Assembly (NCBI GenBank): GCA_025141835.1 | Contig: CP081102.1 | Span: forward strand, 2,542,001 to 2,606,000 | Direction of reading: 5' to 3' | From: Rhodobacteraceae bacterium M385 | GTDB taxonomy: Bacteria > Pseudomonadota > Alphaproteobacteria > Rhodobacterales > Rhodobacteraceae | Length of the DNA stretch: 64,000 nt | Shown here: positions 26,267 through 34,931 of the stretch, in pieces | How the letters are laid out: every line of letters starts with the position of its first letter | Numbering within the stretch: position 1 is the stretch's first letter | Notes under the pieces: model-generated | The model's database searches: none | What the model saw: only the letters and a program-made list of their open reading frames with translations | Told to the model about the DNA's origin: nothing | Program-made: the position numbers and the translations under genes

Positions 26267-26656
26267 TCAGAATTCCTCAAAGAATGCACTGGGGGCTGGG
26301 GGCGACTTGGCACACGCAGATTGAGCCGTTTCCGCAGTAGTTAGGCAGGCTTCACGCACTCTTTCCAAAGTGACGCCCGAACCGAGAGGTGTGGCGCGAA
26401 GGTGAATCGATCCTGTCGCCGAGACCTCGGCGGCGGCAGCCGCTGTAATCTGCCTCAAGGCATCGAGTGCCTGCGCGATGCTATCAATGTCCTGAAGCTC
26501 CACCATTAAGGTGGCGGCAACTTCACTATCTGAGGCGGCAATATCGCCAAGCGCATGATCGAGCCGTTGCGCAATTTGCATCAAGCGCCCCGCCTCGCCC
26601 GAAAGGTTGGCAAACAGCTTGCCGACCGAAATGGTCGATGCCCCGCCCCACGACAC
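26267..26656 (-). CDS. Unknown protein, last gene of the chemotaxis operon
   Basis: 129 residues, mainly helical (GEAGRLMQIAQRLDHALGDIA, MVELQDIDSIAQALDALRQITAAAAAE), ending AFFEEF. It starts with GTG, overlapping the cheY stop by one base and without its own ribosome site, so it depends on translational coupling. Its length and helical character would fit a small phosphatase or scaffold, but no CheZ or CheX motif is visible. Function unknown. Confidence 0.65.
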   Translation of the reverse strand: MSWGGASTISVGKLFANLSGEAGRLMQIAQRLDHALGDIAASDSEVAATLMVELQDIDSIAQALDALRQITAAAAAEVSATGSIHLRATPLGSGVTLERVREACLTTAETAQSACAKSPPAPSAFFEEF

Positions 26657-27042
26657 TATAGCGGCCCTACGACGCGTTCGATGCAGGCTTTCAACGCCGT
26701 GGGGGAAAATGGCTTTTTCAGAAAATTGTTCATCCCCAACTGCTTACCCTTGTCGATGACGGTGCTGTCTGTTGTGCCCGTTATTAGAATAAACCCTGTC
26801 TTTGCCGCCTGCTGGTTGCTTCGCAGCGCGTGCAACAGATGCAACCCGTCCATTCCCGGCATGTTGTAATCGGAAATCACCATATGCACCGGTGCGGCGG
26901 AAAGTTTTTGCAGCGCCTCCTGCCCGTCCGCGCAATGGTCGATCGCCCCGATCCCCATCCATTCCAACGCCTGAATGATTAATCCTCGACTGGTTGACAT
27001 ATCGTCCACCACAAGAACCCTCAGCATGTCTTTCGTGCTCAT
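26656..27042 (-). CDS. cheY: Chemotaxis response regulator CheY (first of two)
   Basis: A 128-residue single receiver domain with acidic pair VVDD (residues 11-14), phospho-acceptor D58 in ISDYNMPGMDG, Thr in ITGTTD and Lys in LKKPF. It receives phosphate from CheA and binds the flagellar switch or acts as a phosphate sink. Located between cheR and the unknown gene. Confidence 0.93.
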   Translation of the reverse strand: MSTKDMLRVLVVDDMSTSRGLIIQALEWMGIGAIDHCADGQEALQKLSAAPVHMVISDYNMPGMDGLHLLHALRSNQQAAKTGFILITGTTDSTVIDKGKQLGMNNFLKKPFSPTALKACIERVVGPL

Positions 27043-27052
27043 TTCGTGCCCC

Positions 27053-27913
27053 CTAAGCGCTTAGTTCATAATGGGTCACGCCCGCCGGTTTGAACCGTTT
27101 CACAGCGGGGCCGGTGACCCGTTCAGAATGTCCAATAATCAGGTGCCCCCCGTCCTGCATCACGTTGGCAAACCGGGGCCAAAGGCGTTGCTGCGTCTCT
27201 TGCGAAAAGTAGATCACGACGTTGCGACAAAAGACGACGTCGAACTTCCCTTGCATCGGCCAGGGGTGCTGCAAGTTGAGGCACCCGAATTGCACCATGG
27301 AGCGCACAGCGCTGCACAGCTCAAAATTGTCGTCCGAGACCCTTTCGGTGAATTTCCCAAGGACCGGATGTGCCAACTTTTCTTCGTCGGTGATCCGAAA
27401 CCGCCCCTTACGACCTACGTCGATGACGTTTCTGTCAATATCTGTCGCAAGAATGCGCACATCCAAAGAACATGCATCCGGGAATGCGTCGAGAGTTGTC
27501 ATGGCGAGGGAAAATGCCTCTTCACCGCTGGAACATCCCGCCGACCAGAAGCGCACTTTTGCGCCATCGCGCGCCTTCTCCATCAGCTTGGGTAGTATGG
27601 CTGATCGCAGAGTATCGAAATGGTGCGGCTCCCGGAAAAACCGCGTGACGTTGGTGGTGAGCAGAAGGATCATCTCCTGCAACTCAGCAGCGCCTTTGGG
27701 ACCGGAAAGCAAGTCGCAATAGGCGCTTAGATCGCGCACGCCCAAGTCGCGCAGGCGACGAGATAACCGAGAGATCGCAAGGCCCCGTTTGCCGACCGTC
27801 AATTCGATCCCCGTTTCGTCTTGCAGGAACTTTGCAAGATTCTCGAACGCCGCTCTCTCTGGGGAACGGGGCGGTAGGTTTGGAACTTCCGGGACCGAAA
27901 CGTCTGAATTCAT
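27053..27913 (-). CDS. cheR: Chemotaxis protein methyltransferase CheR
   Basis: 286 residues. It methylates receptor glutamates using S-adenosylmethionine. N-terminal helical domain, then the SAM-binding segment VRFWSAGCSSGEEAFSLAM and FDVVFCRNVVIYFS, both diagnostic. The start at 27913 overlaps the cheW stop by 4 nt. Confidence 0.94.
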   Translation of the reverse strand: MNSDVSVPEVPNLPPRSPERAAFENLAKFLQDETGIELTVGKRGLAISRLSRRLRDLGVRDLSAYCDLLSGPKGAAELQEMILLLTTNVTRFFREPHHFDTLRSAILPKLMEKARDGAKVRFWSAGCSSGEEAFSLAMTTLDAFPDACSLDVRILATDIDRNVIDVGRKGRFRITDEEKLAHPVLGKFTERVSDDNFELCSAVRSMVQFGCLNLQHPWPMQGKFDVVFCRNVVIYFSQETQQRLWPRFANVMQDGGHLIIGHSERVTGPAVKRFKPAGVTHYELSA

Positions 27914-28377
27914 GCGGCTTCTCGACCGGCTGTCGGCACGACGCGGCCCAAATCAAGGCGACGGATCATACGATCTTCCACCAAAACGACGCCCGAAATA
28001 AATGCTTTCACTTGATCCGACACCATGTCGGGCACCGCGTGCATGGCGTCATCCGAGACCGCCAGAATGTCTGAGACGACATCGGCTAGAAGGCCGATGG
28101 TTTGGCCCTCTACCACCGTGATGATGATCACGTGACGAGCGCTCGGCTCTGACGGGCCAAAGCCCAATCGATCCGACAGATCCACCACCGGAACGACAGA
28201 GCCGCGCAGGTTGATGACCCCCTTCACATAGCTTTGGGCATGCGGCAGCGTTGTCGTTTCAGTCCAGCCCCGAATTTCGCGCACTGACATGATATCAAAG
28301 CAAAAATCCTGCCCCGCAACGCAGAACGCGACGACTTCCTGGGTGCTCCTTTCAACTTCTGCTTCAGCTTGCGACAT
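27910..28377 (-). CDS. cheW: Chemotaxis coupling protein CheW
   Basis: 155 residues. It links receptors to CheA. Conserved CheW core: FDIMSVREIRGW, PHAQSYVKGVINLRGSVVPVVDL and IGLLADVVSDI. ATG 28377 is chosen over an upstream codon at 28392 because GAGAG precedes it. It overlaps the end of cheA by 14 nt. Confidence 0.94.
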   Translation of the reverse strand: MSQAEAEVERSTQEVVAFCVAGQDFCFDIMSVREIRGWTETTTLPHAQSYVKGVINLRGSVVPVVDLSDRLGFGPSEPSARHVIIITVVEGQTIGLLADVVSDILAVSDDAMHAVPDMVSDQVKAFISGVVLVEDRMIRRLDLGRVVPTAGREAA

Positions 28378-30484
28378 AGAACTCTCCCTCATCTATCGGG
28401 CGCGCCTTGAGATCAGAATTGGCAGGTACGGGTGCGACGCCCGCGGCGATGCCTTCAGGATCGACAATCAAGGCAATGCGCCCATCCCCCAAAATAGTGG
28501 CCGCCGCGATACCGCTGATCTGGGCATAGTTTGTCTCTAGGCTTTTGATAACGACTTGGCGTTGGTCGTGGAGCGCATCGACGATCAGGGCGCAGCGCCG
28601 CTCCGCTTCGGTTTCGACCACCAGCAGCACGTGGTCTTCAAGGCCTTCGGGTTCTTGCCGAAAGCCGAACATCGCCCCAAGATCCGCAACCGGCACCAAA
28701 GTATCGCGGATGGACAACACCCGACTGCCGGACCCGATCGTGTGAATTTGTGCGCCGTTGGGATGCAAGGTTTCCTGAATCGCCGTGATCGGGATCACCA
28801 TGGTCTGACCAGCTACCACAACAATCATTCCTTCAAGCACCGCAAGAGTCAGCGGCAAACTTATAGAAAATACAGTTCCTTGGCCGACTTCAGACGAGAT
28901 TGCCAGGCGCCCTCCTAGCGAAGATATTTCGTTGCGCACCACATCCAGACCGACGCCTCGGCCGGATAATTCGGACACTTCATCCTTGAGGGAAAAGCCC
29001 GGCATAAACAGCAACGCATCAATCTCGGACGGGGTCAGAGGGGTTTCGGGCGATACAAGTTTGCGCTCAATGGCAATTTCTCGCACCTTTTCTCGGTTTA
29101 TCCCGCCACCGTCGTCCGAAATCTCGATCACCACGCGGCCAGATCTATGGGCCGCCGACAACGTCACGGTTCCTTCGGCCGGTTTGCCCGCCGCCAACCT
29201 TTCTTCGGTGGTTTCCAATCCGTGATCCACCGCATTGCGCACCATGTGGTTCAATGGGTCCACAAGGCGTTCCAATACGGTCTTATCAACCTCCGCCGCT
29301 TCGCCCTTCATCACGAGTTTTACGCGTTTTCCGGTCATCGTACCGGCATCGCGGATGGTGCGTGCCATGCGTTGAAACAGCGGCTTCACGGGTTGCGCAC
29401 GGATCGCCATGACACCTTCCTGAATTTCTCCCGCGAGCTGTTTGAGGCCTTCAATTTCCTGCAACACGTCGTGACCCGTCGGTAGGTCTAGCGTGCCGAC
29501 CGCTTGGGTCAGCATTGCTTCTTTTATGACCAACTCCCCGACCAGGTTAATGAGCTTGTCTACCCGCTCAAAGTCGACGCGGATTGTCTGGAGAGAGGCC
29601 GCGGGCGCGGCAAGATGAGGGGCGCTTTCTACCTTAGTTTTTGGCGCTTCCACCACGGGGTTGGGATTAGCGTGCGTTGGAGCTTTCGGCGCGGGGCTCG
29701 GAAGGGGCTGTGCCTCTCGGATCGGGAGCGGCGTAATAGTGAGATGCGCGCAATCCATCACGAAATCAAAAACGTCGCGGATCACGTCTTCCGAGGCATC
29801 CGTCCTCAAATCAATGTCCCAGGTGATGAAAGACATGGAAGGGTCAAGTTGCGCGAGGGGCGGGACGTCTTCCACGCGGGCGCTGACGGAACAGGTCCCG
29901 AACTTGGCCAAGGCGCGGAATAACAGCGCAGGCTCATTCCCGCTGCTAAAGAGCTCTGGTTCGGCGCTGAATGTCAGTTGGAACCCGGGTACTTCCACGG
30001 GCATTTCAGGGATCGCGTCAAAGTCACCCAAGTCCAGTGAAAGCGGCTCGAAGGAGGCTGCGGCCACTTCGGTTTGCTCTTCTGCGGAAACCGCCTTGCC
30101 GATCACCGCATCTAATTGATCCCCAAGAGTTATTGCCGGGGCGGGGTTCAAGTCCTTGCCCTCACGGGCGGAGGCCACGAGGTCCGACAAGTGGTCGCCG
30201 CAGCGTTGGCAAAGCAATAGCAGGTCAGAGGATGCCGTAACCGCACCAGAACGCAATCGGTCCAGGGCGGTCTCAAAATGGTGGGCGAAGGCGACCAGTG
30301 CCGTCAGGCCAAAAGCCCCCGCGCCGCCCTTGATGGAATGAACCGCACGGAACACCACGTGAATAGTTTCGTCATCGCCGGAGCCGTCAATCATGTGGCC
30401 GAAGCCATCATGCATCGCTTCCAGAAGCTCCTCACATTCCTCGAAGAAAGAGGACTGGAAGTCGTCTGTTCCGCCGACGCTCAT
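28364..30484 (-). CDS. cheA: Chemotaxis histidine kinase CheA
   Basis: 706 residues in the standard order: HPt domain with phosphorylatable H49 in AVHSIKGGAGAFG, a response-regulator-binding region, dimerisation (P3), HATPase with N box HMVRNAVDHGLE, ISDDGGGI and GRGVGLDVV, and a C-terminal CheW-like domain. It autophosphorylates in response to receptor state and feeds the CheY proteins and possibly CheB. Its start overlaps the stop of the upstream cheY by 4 nt. Confidence 0.96.
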   Translation of the reverse strand: MSVGGTDDFQSSFFEECEELLEAMHDGFGHMIDGSGDDETIHVVFRAVHSIKGGAGAFGLTALVAFAHHFETALDRLRSGAVTASSDLLLLCQRCGDHLSDLVASAREGKDLNPAPAITLGDQLDAVIGKAVSAEEQTEVAAASFEPLSLDLGDFDAIPEMPVEVPGFQLTFSAEPELFSSGNEPALLFRALAKFGTCSVSARVEDVPPLAQLDPSMSFITWDIDLRTDASEDVIRDVFDFVMDCAHLTITPLPIREAQPLPSPAPKAPTHANPNPVVEAPKTKVESAPHLAAPAASLQTIRVDFERVDKLINLVGELVIKEAMLTQAVGTLDLPTGHDVLQEIEGLKQLAGEIQEGVMAIRAQPVKPLFQRMARTIRDAGTMTGKRVKLVMKGEAAEVDKTVLERLVDPLNHMVRNAVDHGLETTEERLAAGKPAEGTVTLSAAHRSGRVVIEISDDGGGINREKVREIAIERKLVSPETPLTPSEIDALLFMPGFSLKDEVSELSGRGVGLDVVRNEISSLGGRLAISSEVGQGTVFSISLPLTLAVLEGMIVVVAGQTMVIPITAIQETLHPNGAQIHTIGSGSRVLSIRDTLVPVADLGAMFGFRQEPEGLEDHVLLVVETEAERRCALIVDALHDQRQVVIKSLETNYAQISGIAAATILGDGRIALIVDPEGIAAGVAPVPANSDLKARPIDEGEFYVAS

Positions 30485-30861
30485 CCCTGCCCCTTCGTAT
30501 CCGCGACCCGCTCAATCGCCCAGACCAGTTTTTCATCGTCGAAGGGCTTAACGATCCAGCCAGTAGCGCCGGCGGATCGCGCTCGGGCCCGCAACTCAGG
30601 CGCGGATTCCGTCGTCAGCACCAGAATTGGGACGACGCGGTCACGGGTCAGACTGCGCGCCGCTTCGATAAACCCGAACCCGTCGAGGTTAGGCATGTTG
30701 ATATCGGTTATCACTACATCAGGATCGCCGTTGGCAAACCGTTCCAGCCCCTCGTTGCCATCTTCCGCCAGCTCTACCGAATAGCCAACCCTGCCGAGCG
30801 CTGTGCTCAACAAACTGCGCATGGTTTTTGAATCATCAATCGCGAGAACGGACAGGCTCAT
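30481..30861 (-). CDS. cheY: Chemotaxis response regulator CheY (second)
   Basis: 126-residue receiver domain: acidic pair DD (9-10), acceptor D53 in VITDINMPNLDGF, TTES and KPF. It lies directly upstream of cheA with 4-nt overlaps on both sides. Two CheY proteins per cluster is common in alphaproteobacteria, where one often serves as a phosphate sink. Confidence 0.93.
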   Translation of the reverse strand: MSLSVLAIDDSKTMRSLLSTALGRVGYSVELAEDGNEGLERFANGDPDVVITDINMPNLDGFGFIEAARSLTRDRVVPILVLTTESAPELRARARSAGATGWIVKPFDDEKLVWAIERVADTKGQG

Positions 30862-31163
30862 GCAATGCCCTCCGTCGGCAAGATGTCCTCAGGCAGGGCC
30901 CCGATTGCAGATGGATCGACGCCAAGTTCCGCCACCGCGGTTGCCAATATCGGGCTGACCGGGGCCACGCGGAAATCGTGGCAGTCTTCTTGCCATTGCC
31001 GTTTCGCCGCGACCAATATCTGAACAAGAAGCGTTCCAGCGTGAGCGACGCCCCGACTATCCACGTGAAGGGCCGCGCCGCGATGTTCCAGCAATTCGCG
31101 AGCGATTGGGGGGGCTGTAAGACTATCGAGATGTCCTTCAAGGTTATACGTATCGACCATCAT
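30858..31163 (-). CDS. STAS-domain protein, first gene of the chemotaxis operon
   Basis: A 101-residue single STAS-like domain: YNLEGHLDSLTAPPIARELLEHRG, LHVDSRGVAHAGTLLVQILVAAKRQWQ. The residue normally phosphorylated in anti-sigma antagonists would be near the SRGVAHAGT stretch. Two adjacent ATGs (31163, 31160) both follow AGGAG. It is translationally coupled to cheY. Known relatives sit at the head of che operons in Rhodobacterales, but their role is undefined. Confidence 0.75.
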   Translation of the reverse strand: MMVDTYNLEGHLDSLTAPPIARELLEHRGAALHVDSRGVAHAGTLLVQILVAAKRQWQEDCHDFRVAPVSPILATAVAELGVDPSAIGALPEDILPTEGIA

Positions 31164-31458
31164 CTCGCTCCTTTTGAGGCGCTCGAATAGAGAACACCCT
31201 GCCCCGCCCGGCTACTCCTATGGCGGCACGCCATTTCTATTCGCGGACATAGGCAAGCCCGCCGCGCAAAGGGGTAACGGATGCAATGTGAAGGTTGCGT
31301 TAACAGCCAGGCGAAAATCGCAAATCTGATGTGATGGGGAAATTCGATGGCTCAAAAGAGTTTCTTAACGAATTGCCGCTAGCCCTGAGAAACGACGTGT
31401 CGCTTGCGTCCTCGGTGCCGACAGCCACCGGGAAAGAGAAAATAAAAGGGGTTTTAGA
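31164..31458. promoter_or_regulatory. Divergent promoter region of the che operon and cheB
   Basis: About 295 bp between the two divergent chemotaxis transcripts. It contains GTTAAC and TTAACGAATT stretches that could be CtrA half-sites, but no full TTAA-N7-TTAA arrangement was found. Confidence 0.35.
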
Positions 31459-32406
31459 GTGATTTCCGGGCTACATGCGCATTCCACCCTAAGCGTTTCT
31501 GTCATCCAGCCTGACCACAGCGCGCGGGCTGCTTTCGTGCAAAGACTTGCCCAAGACGGGCGCCTTATGGTCGTTGGTGCATTTGCATCATTGACCGATG
31601 CTTACGCCCAAACCGAGGCACAGCCTCCGGACGTCACGATCTGTTCGCCCTGCATCGCGCGGCGGCCAGAGTTTCCGATGTTCAGGGCGTTGCTGCATAT
31701 GATTGGCAGCGCCTTCATCGCCGCCCACACCGCGACCCGTGCCGGGTGCATTCTCCGCGCGCTTGGCCTCAGTGTTGAGGAAGCGCCTCCCTTCCCTTCT
31801 CTTCATTCGCCGCGCCGAGCTAAGCCGCAACGGGTTGTCGCCATTGGTGCCTCAACTGGGGGGGTAGAGGCGCTAAAGGAGGTGTTGTCTAACTACCCCA
31901 AAGACTGCCCGCCAACGCTGATCGTGCAACATATCAAGCCGGACTTTCTGGAGCGGGTCGTTACGCGCCTTGATCGCAACTGCGCCGCCCACGTGACGCT
32001 CGGGAAGCAGGATATGCCGCTGCGCGCCGGGACTGTTATCTTCGCACCCGGCCCCCGTTCCCAATTGACCTTAGATCCGCAGCGCATGCGGTGTGTCGTG
32101 TCGCAAGCCCCGCCTGTTTCGGGCTATCGACCGTCCATCGACGCATTATTCAAAAGTGTCGCCCCCCTGGGCAGCCGCGCCGTGGGCGTGATCCTGACGG
32201 GCATGGGGCGCGACGGCGTTGACGGTTTGGGCGCGATCTATCGGGCCAACGGCTGGACCATCGCGCAAGATGGTGCGACTTCGAAAGTTCACGGCATGCC
32301 CCGCCTTGCCGCCGAACAAGGGTTTGCCCGCGAAGTCCTTCCTCTTCCTGACATACGCAAAGCAATTCTGAGCGCCGCCTCCTTAACCGCGGCACCGATC
32401 CCATGA
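31459..32406 (+). CDS. cheB: CheB-type protein-glutamate methylesterase with degenerate receiver
   Basis: 315 residues. The methylesterase domain (about 120-310) is complete, with S132 in IGASTGG, H158 in VQHIK and D252 in TGMGRDG, so demethylation/deamidation of receptors is expected. The N-terminal 100 residues follow the receiver pattern, but the acidic pocket reads VIQPDHS and the acceptor position reads DVTICSPC (Ser63 where Asp is expected), so phosphorylation by CheA looks impossible. Starts with GTG after AAGGGG. It overlaps cheD by 4 nt. Confidence 0.9.
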   Translation: MISGLHAHSTLSVSVIQPDHSARAAFVQRLAQDGRLMVVGAFASLTDAYAQTEAQPPDVTICSPCIARRPEFPMFRALLHMIGSAFIAAHTATRAGCILRALGLSVEEAPPFPSLHSPRRAKPQRVVAIGASTGGVEALKEVLSNYPKDCPPTLIVQHIKPDFLERVVTRLDRNCAAHVTLGKQDMPLRAGTVIFAPGPRSQLTLDPQRMRCVVSQAPPVSGYRPSIDALFKSVAPLGSRAVGVILTGMGRDGVDGLGAIYRANGWTIAQDGATSKVHGMPRLAAEQGFAREVLPLPDIRKAILSAASLTAAPIP

Positions 32407-32924
32407 TCAACTTCTCCAACCCCCACATGCAGCACGTCATGCAAGGACAGTTGCGGGTGTCACGCGACCCGAAGCAAACGCTCACCAGTATTCTGGGCTC
32501 GTGCATTTCTGCCTGTATGCGCGACCCGGAATTGAGACTGGGGGGGATGAACCATTTCCTGCTGCCCGGGGATGATCCGCGCAAGGGCAATAGCGTCCGA
32601 TACGGTGGCCGCAGTATGGAAGAACTCACCAATGCACTGCTGCGACAGGGCGCGGCGCGGCATCGGTTGGAGGTTTGGCTGTTCGGCGGAGCGAATGTGC
32701 TGGGTGCGAAAACTGGCGTTGGAGAGGCGAACTGCACCTTCGCCTACAACTTCGTGCATACTGAAGGGTTTAATCTGCGGGGGCATGATCTTGGCGGCAG
32801 GCGTGGCAGGCGCGTTCGCTTTTCCCCCTACACCGGAGAGGTGGAGGTATCCCTTATGAAGGTGGCCCCGGTCTCCAAACCCATCGCCACGATACCCGCC
32901 AGCCCGGAAATTGAGCTTTTTTAG
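32403..32924 (+). CDS. cheD: Chemoreceptor glutamine deamidase CheD
   Basis: 173 residues with the catalytic C34 in LGSCISACM and H51 in GGMNHFLLP, plus FGGANVLGAKTGVGEAN. It deamidates receptor glutamines and can interact with CheC/CheY. Coupled to cheB by a 4-nt overlap. Confidence 0.93.
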   Translation: MINFSNPHMQHVMQGQLRVSRDPKQTLTSILGSCISACMRDPELRLGGMNHFLLPGDDPRKGNSVRYGGRSMEELTNALLRQGAARHRLEVWLFGGANVLGAKTGVGEANCTFAYNFVHTEGFNLRGHDLGGRRGRRVRFSPYTGEVEVSLMKVAPVSKPIATIPASPEIELF

Positions 32925-33043
32925 CTTTTCTCTTTGATCGGCATCAGCCAAAGCCCTATGTCCCTGAGACAGAGAGGCGCGCCGCCTCAACTTGACGGCA
33001 CCAATCAATTGGCGCCATTGAAACGTACACTTTGCGCTGGTGG

Positions 33044-33074
33044 TGGCTCTACTCGTCTGAAATTTTGGCCCTAC
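33044..33074 (+). promoter_or_regulatory. Putative TauR operator upstream of xsc
   Basis: TGGCTCTAC (33044-33052) and TGGCCCTAC (33066-33074) are direct repeats 22 bp apart, 76-98 bp before the xsc start. The same element and spacing occur before the tpa-type gene. From memory, the Rhodobacter capsulatus TauR site is a CTGGAC-YTAA-like direct repeat, which this resembles. Confidence 0.6.
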
Positions 33075-33149
33075 CATTTTTGAGACCAATAGGCTCATTA
33101 ATCGCGCAACAGCGGACCCACGGGGGAGTCCGCTCTGGGGAGATTCGCC

Positions 33150-34931
33150 ATGAAAATGACCACCGAAGAAGCCTTCGTCAAAACACTTCAGATGCATGGC
33201 ATCGACAACGCTTTCGGCATTATCGGCTCTGCCATGATGCCCATTTCCGACATTTTCCCCGATGCGGGCATCACTTTCTGGGACTGCGCCCACGAGACAT
33301 CTGGCGGCATGATGGCCGATGGCTACACCCGCGCCACCGGCAAAATGTCGATGATGATCGCGCAAAACGGCCCCGGCATCACCAACTTCGTGACCGCCGT
33401 GAAGACCGCCTATTGGAACCACTCGCCGGTCTTGCTGGTTACGCCGCAGGCCGCCAACAAGACCATCGGCCAAGGCGGTTTCCAAGAGATGGAGCAGATG
33501 AACCTGTTCGCCGACTGTGTGGCCTATCAAGAAGAAGTGCGTGACCCTTCGCGCATTGCGGAAACGCTGAACCGCGTGATCATGCAGGCCAAACGTGCCT
33601 CGGCCCCGGCGCAAATCAACGTACCACGCGATTTCTGGACGCAAGTGATCGACATTGACCTGCCTGTCATCGTTGATTTCGAGCTTCCCCAAGGCGGCGC
33701 CCGCGCGGTGCAAGAAGCGGCCGATTTGCTGTCGAGCGCCAAGTTCCCCGTGATCCTGAACGGCGCAGGTGCGATCCTGTCCGTTGGCGGGATTGAGGCT
33801 TCTCGTGTGTTGGCTGAACGGCTGGATGCGCCTGTGTGCGTTGGCTATCAGCACAATGACGCGTTCCCCGGCAACCACCCACTTTATGCCGGTCCTTTGG
33901 GCTACAACGGCTCCAAGGCGGGGATGGAGTTGATCTCTCAGGCGGATGTTGTCCTCTGCCTTGGCACCCGCCTTAACCCATTCTCCACCCTTCCCGGGTA
34001 TGGCATTGATTACTGGCCGCTGGACGCCAAAATCATTCAGGTGGACCTGAACCCGGACCGCATCGGCCTGACCAAAAAAGTCACCGTTGGCATCGTCGGC
34101 GACGCGGCCAAAGTGGCGACTGCAATTACCGAAAAGTTGGCCGATGGCGCGGGCGACACCGATCGCTCGGCACGCAAGGACAAGATCGCGCAGACCAAAT
34201 CCGCTTGGGCGCAAGAATTGACCTCGATGACCGAAGAGGCCGACGATCCTGGCACCGATTGGAATGCACGCGCCCGCAATGCCAAGCCTGATTGGATGGC
34301 CCCTCGTATGGCGTGGCGTGCGATCCAGGCCGCCCTCCCGGTGGAGGCGATTATCTCTAGCGATATCGGCAACAACTGCGCCATTGGCAACGCCTACCCT
34401 TCGTTCAACGAAAGCCGCAAATATCTGGCCCCCGGATTGTTTGGCCCGTGCGGCTATGGCTTGCCGTCGATTGTTGGCGCCAAGATTGGCCGTCCTGACG
34501 TGCCCGTGGTGGGATTTGCCGGCGACGGCGCGTTTGGCATCTCGGTTAACGAATTGACCGCCATCGGGCGCGGCGACTGGCCTGCGATCACGCAGATCGT
34601 GTTCCGCAACTACCAATGGGGCGCAGAGAAGCGGAATTCCACGCTGTGGTTCGACGATAATTTTGTCGGCACCGAGCTGGATGAACAGGTTTCCTATGCC
34701 GGTATCGCCAAGGCTTGTGGCCTGAAGGGAGTTGTTGCGCGCACCCAGGATGAGCTGACAGCCGCACTGGCACAAGCGATCAAGGACCAGATGGAAAACG
34801 GTGTGACCACGCTGATCGAGGCGATGATCAACCAAGAACTAGGCGAACCGTTCCGCCGTGACGCGATGAAGAAGCCAGTCAAGGTCGCGGGCATCTCCAA
34901 GGACGATATGCGCCCGCAGCGGATCGCGTGA
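33150..34931 (+). CDS. xsc: Sulfoacetaldehyde acetyltransferase (Xsc)
   Basis: A 593-residue thiamine-diphosphate enzyme converting sulfoacetaldehyde plus phosphate to acetyl phosphate and sulfite, the desulfonation step of taurine breakdown. Conserved Xsc segments include GSAMMPISDIFPDAGI, HETSGGMMADGYTRATGKM, TPQAANKTIGQGGFQEMEQM and the TPP-binding GFAGDGAFGISVNEL...NYQWGAEKRNS. Preceded by a GGGGAG ribosome site and the putative TauR operator. The stop shares one base with the start of ackA. Confidence 0.95.
   Translation: MKMTTEEAFVKTLQMHGIDNAFGIIGSAMMPISDIFPDAGITFWDCAHETSGGMMADGYTRATGKMSMMIAQNGPGITNFVTAVKTAYWNHSPVLLVTPQAANKTIGQGGFQEMEQMNLFADCVAYQEEVRDPSRIAETLNRVIMQAKRASAPAQINVPRDFWTQVIDIDLPVIVDFELPQGGARAVQEAADLLSSAKFPVILNGAGAILSVGGIEASRVLAERLDAPVCVGYQHNDAFPGNHPLYAGPLGYNGSKAGMELISQADVVLCLGTRLNPFSTLPGYGIDYWPLDAKIIQVDLNPDRIGLTKKVTVGIVGDAAKVATAITEKLADGAGDTDRSARKDKIAQTKSAWAQELTSMTEEADDPGTDWNARARNAKPDWMAPRMAWRAIQAALPVEAIISSDIGNNCAIGNAYPSFNESRKYLAPGLFGPCGYGLPSIVGAKIGRPDVPVVGFAGDGAFGISVNELTAIGRGDWPAITQIVFRNYQWGAEKRNSTLWFDDNFVGTELDEQVSYAGIAKACGLKGVVARTQDELTAALAQAIKDQMENGVTTLIEAMINQELGEPFRRDAMKKPVKVAGISKDDMRPQRIA

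Noticed and set aside
32460..34835. Long open frame (791 residues) opposite cheD-xsc
   Set aside because: Antisense shadow of high-GC coding sequence; cheD and xsc are unambiguous on the other strand.
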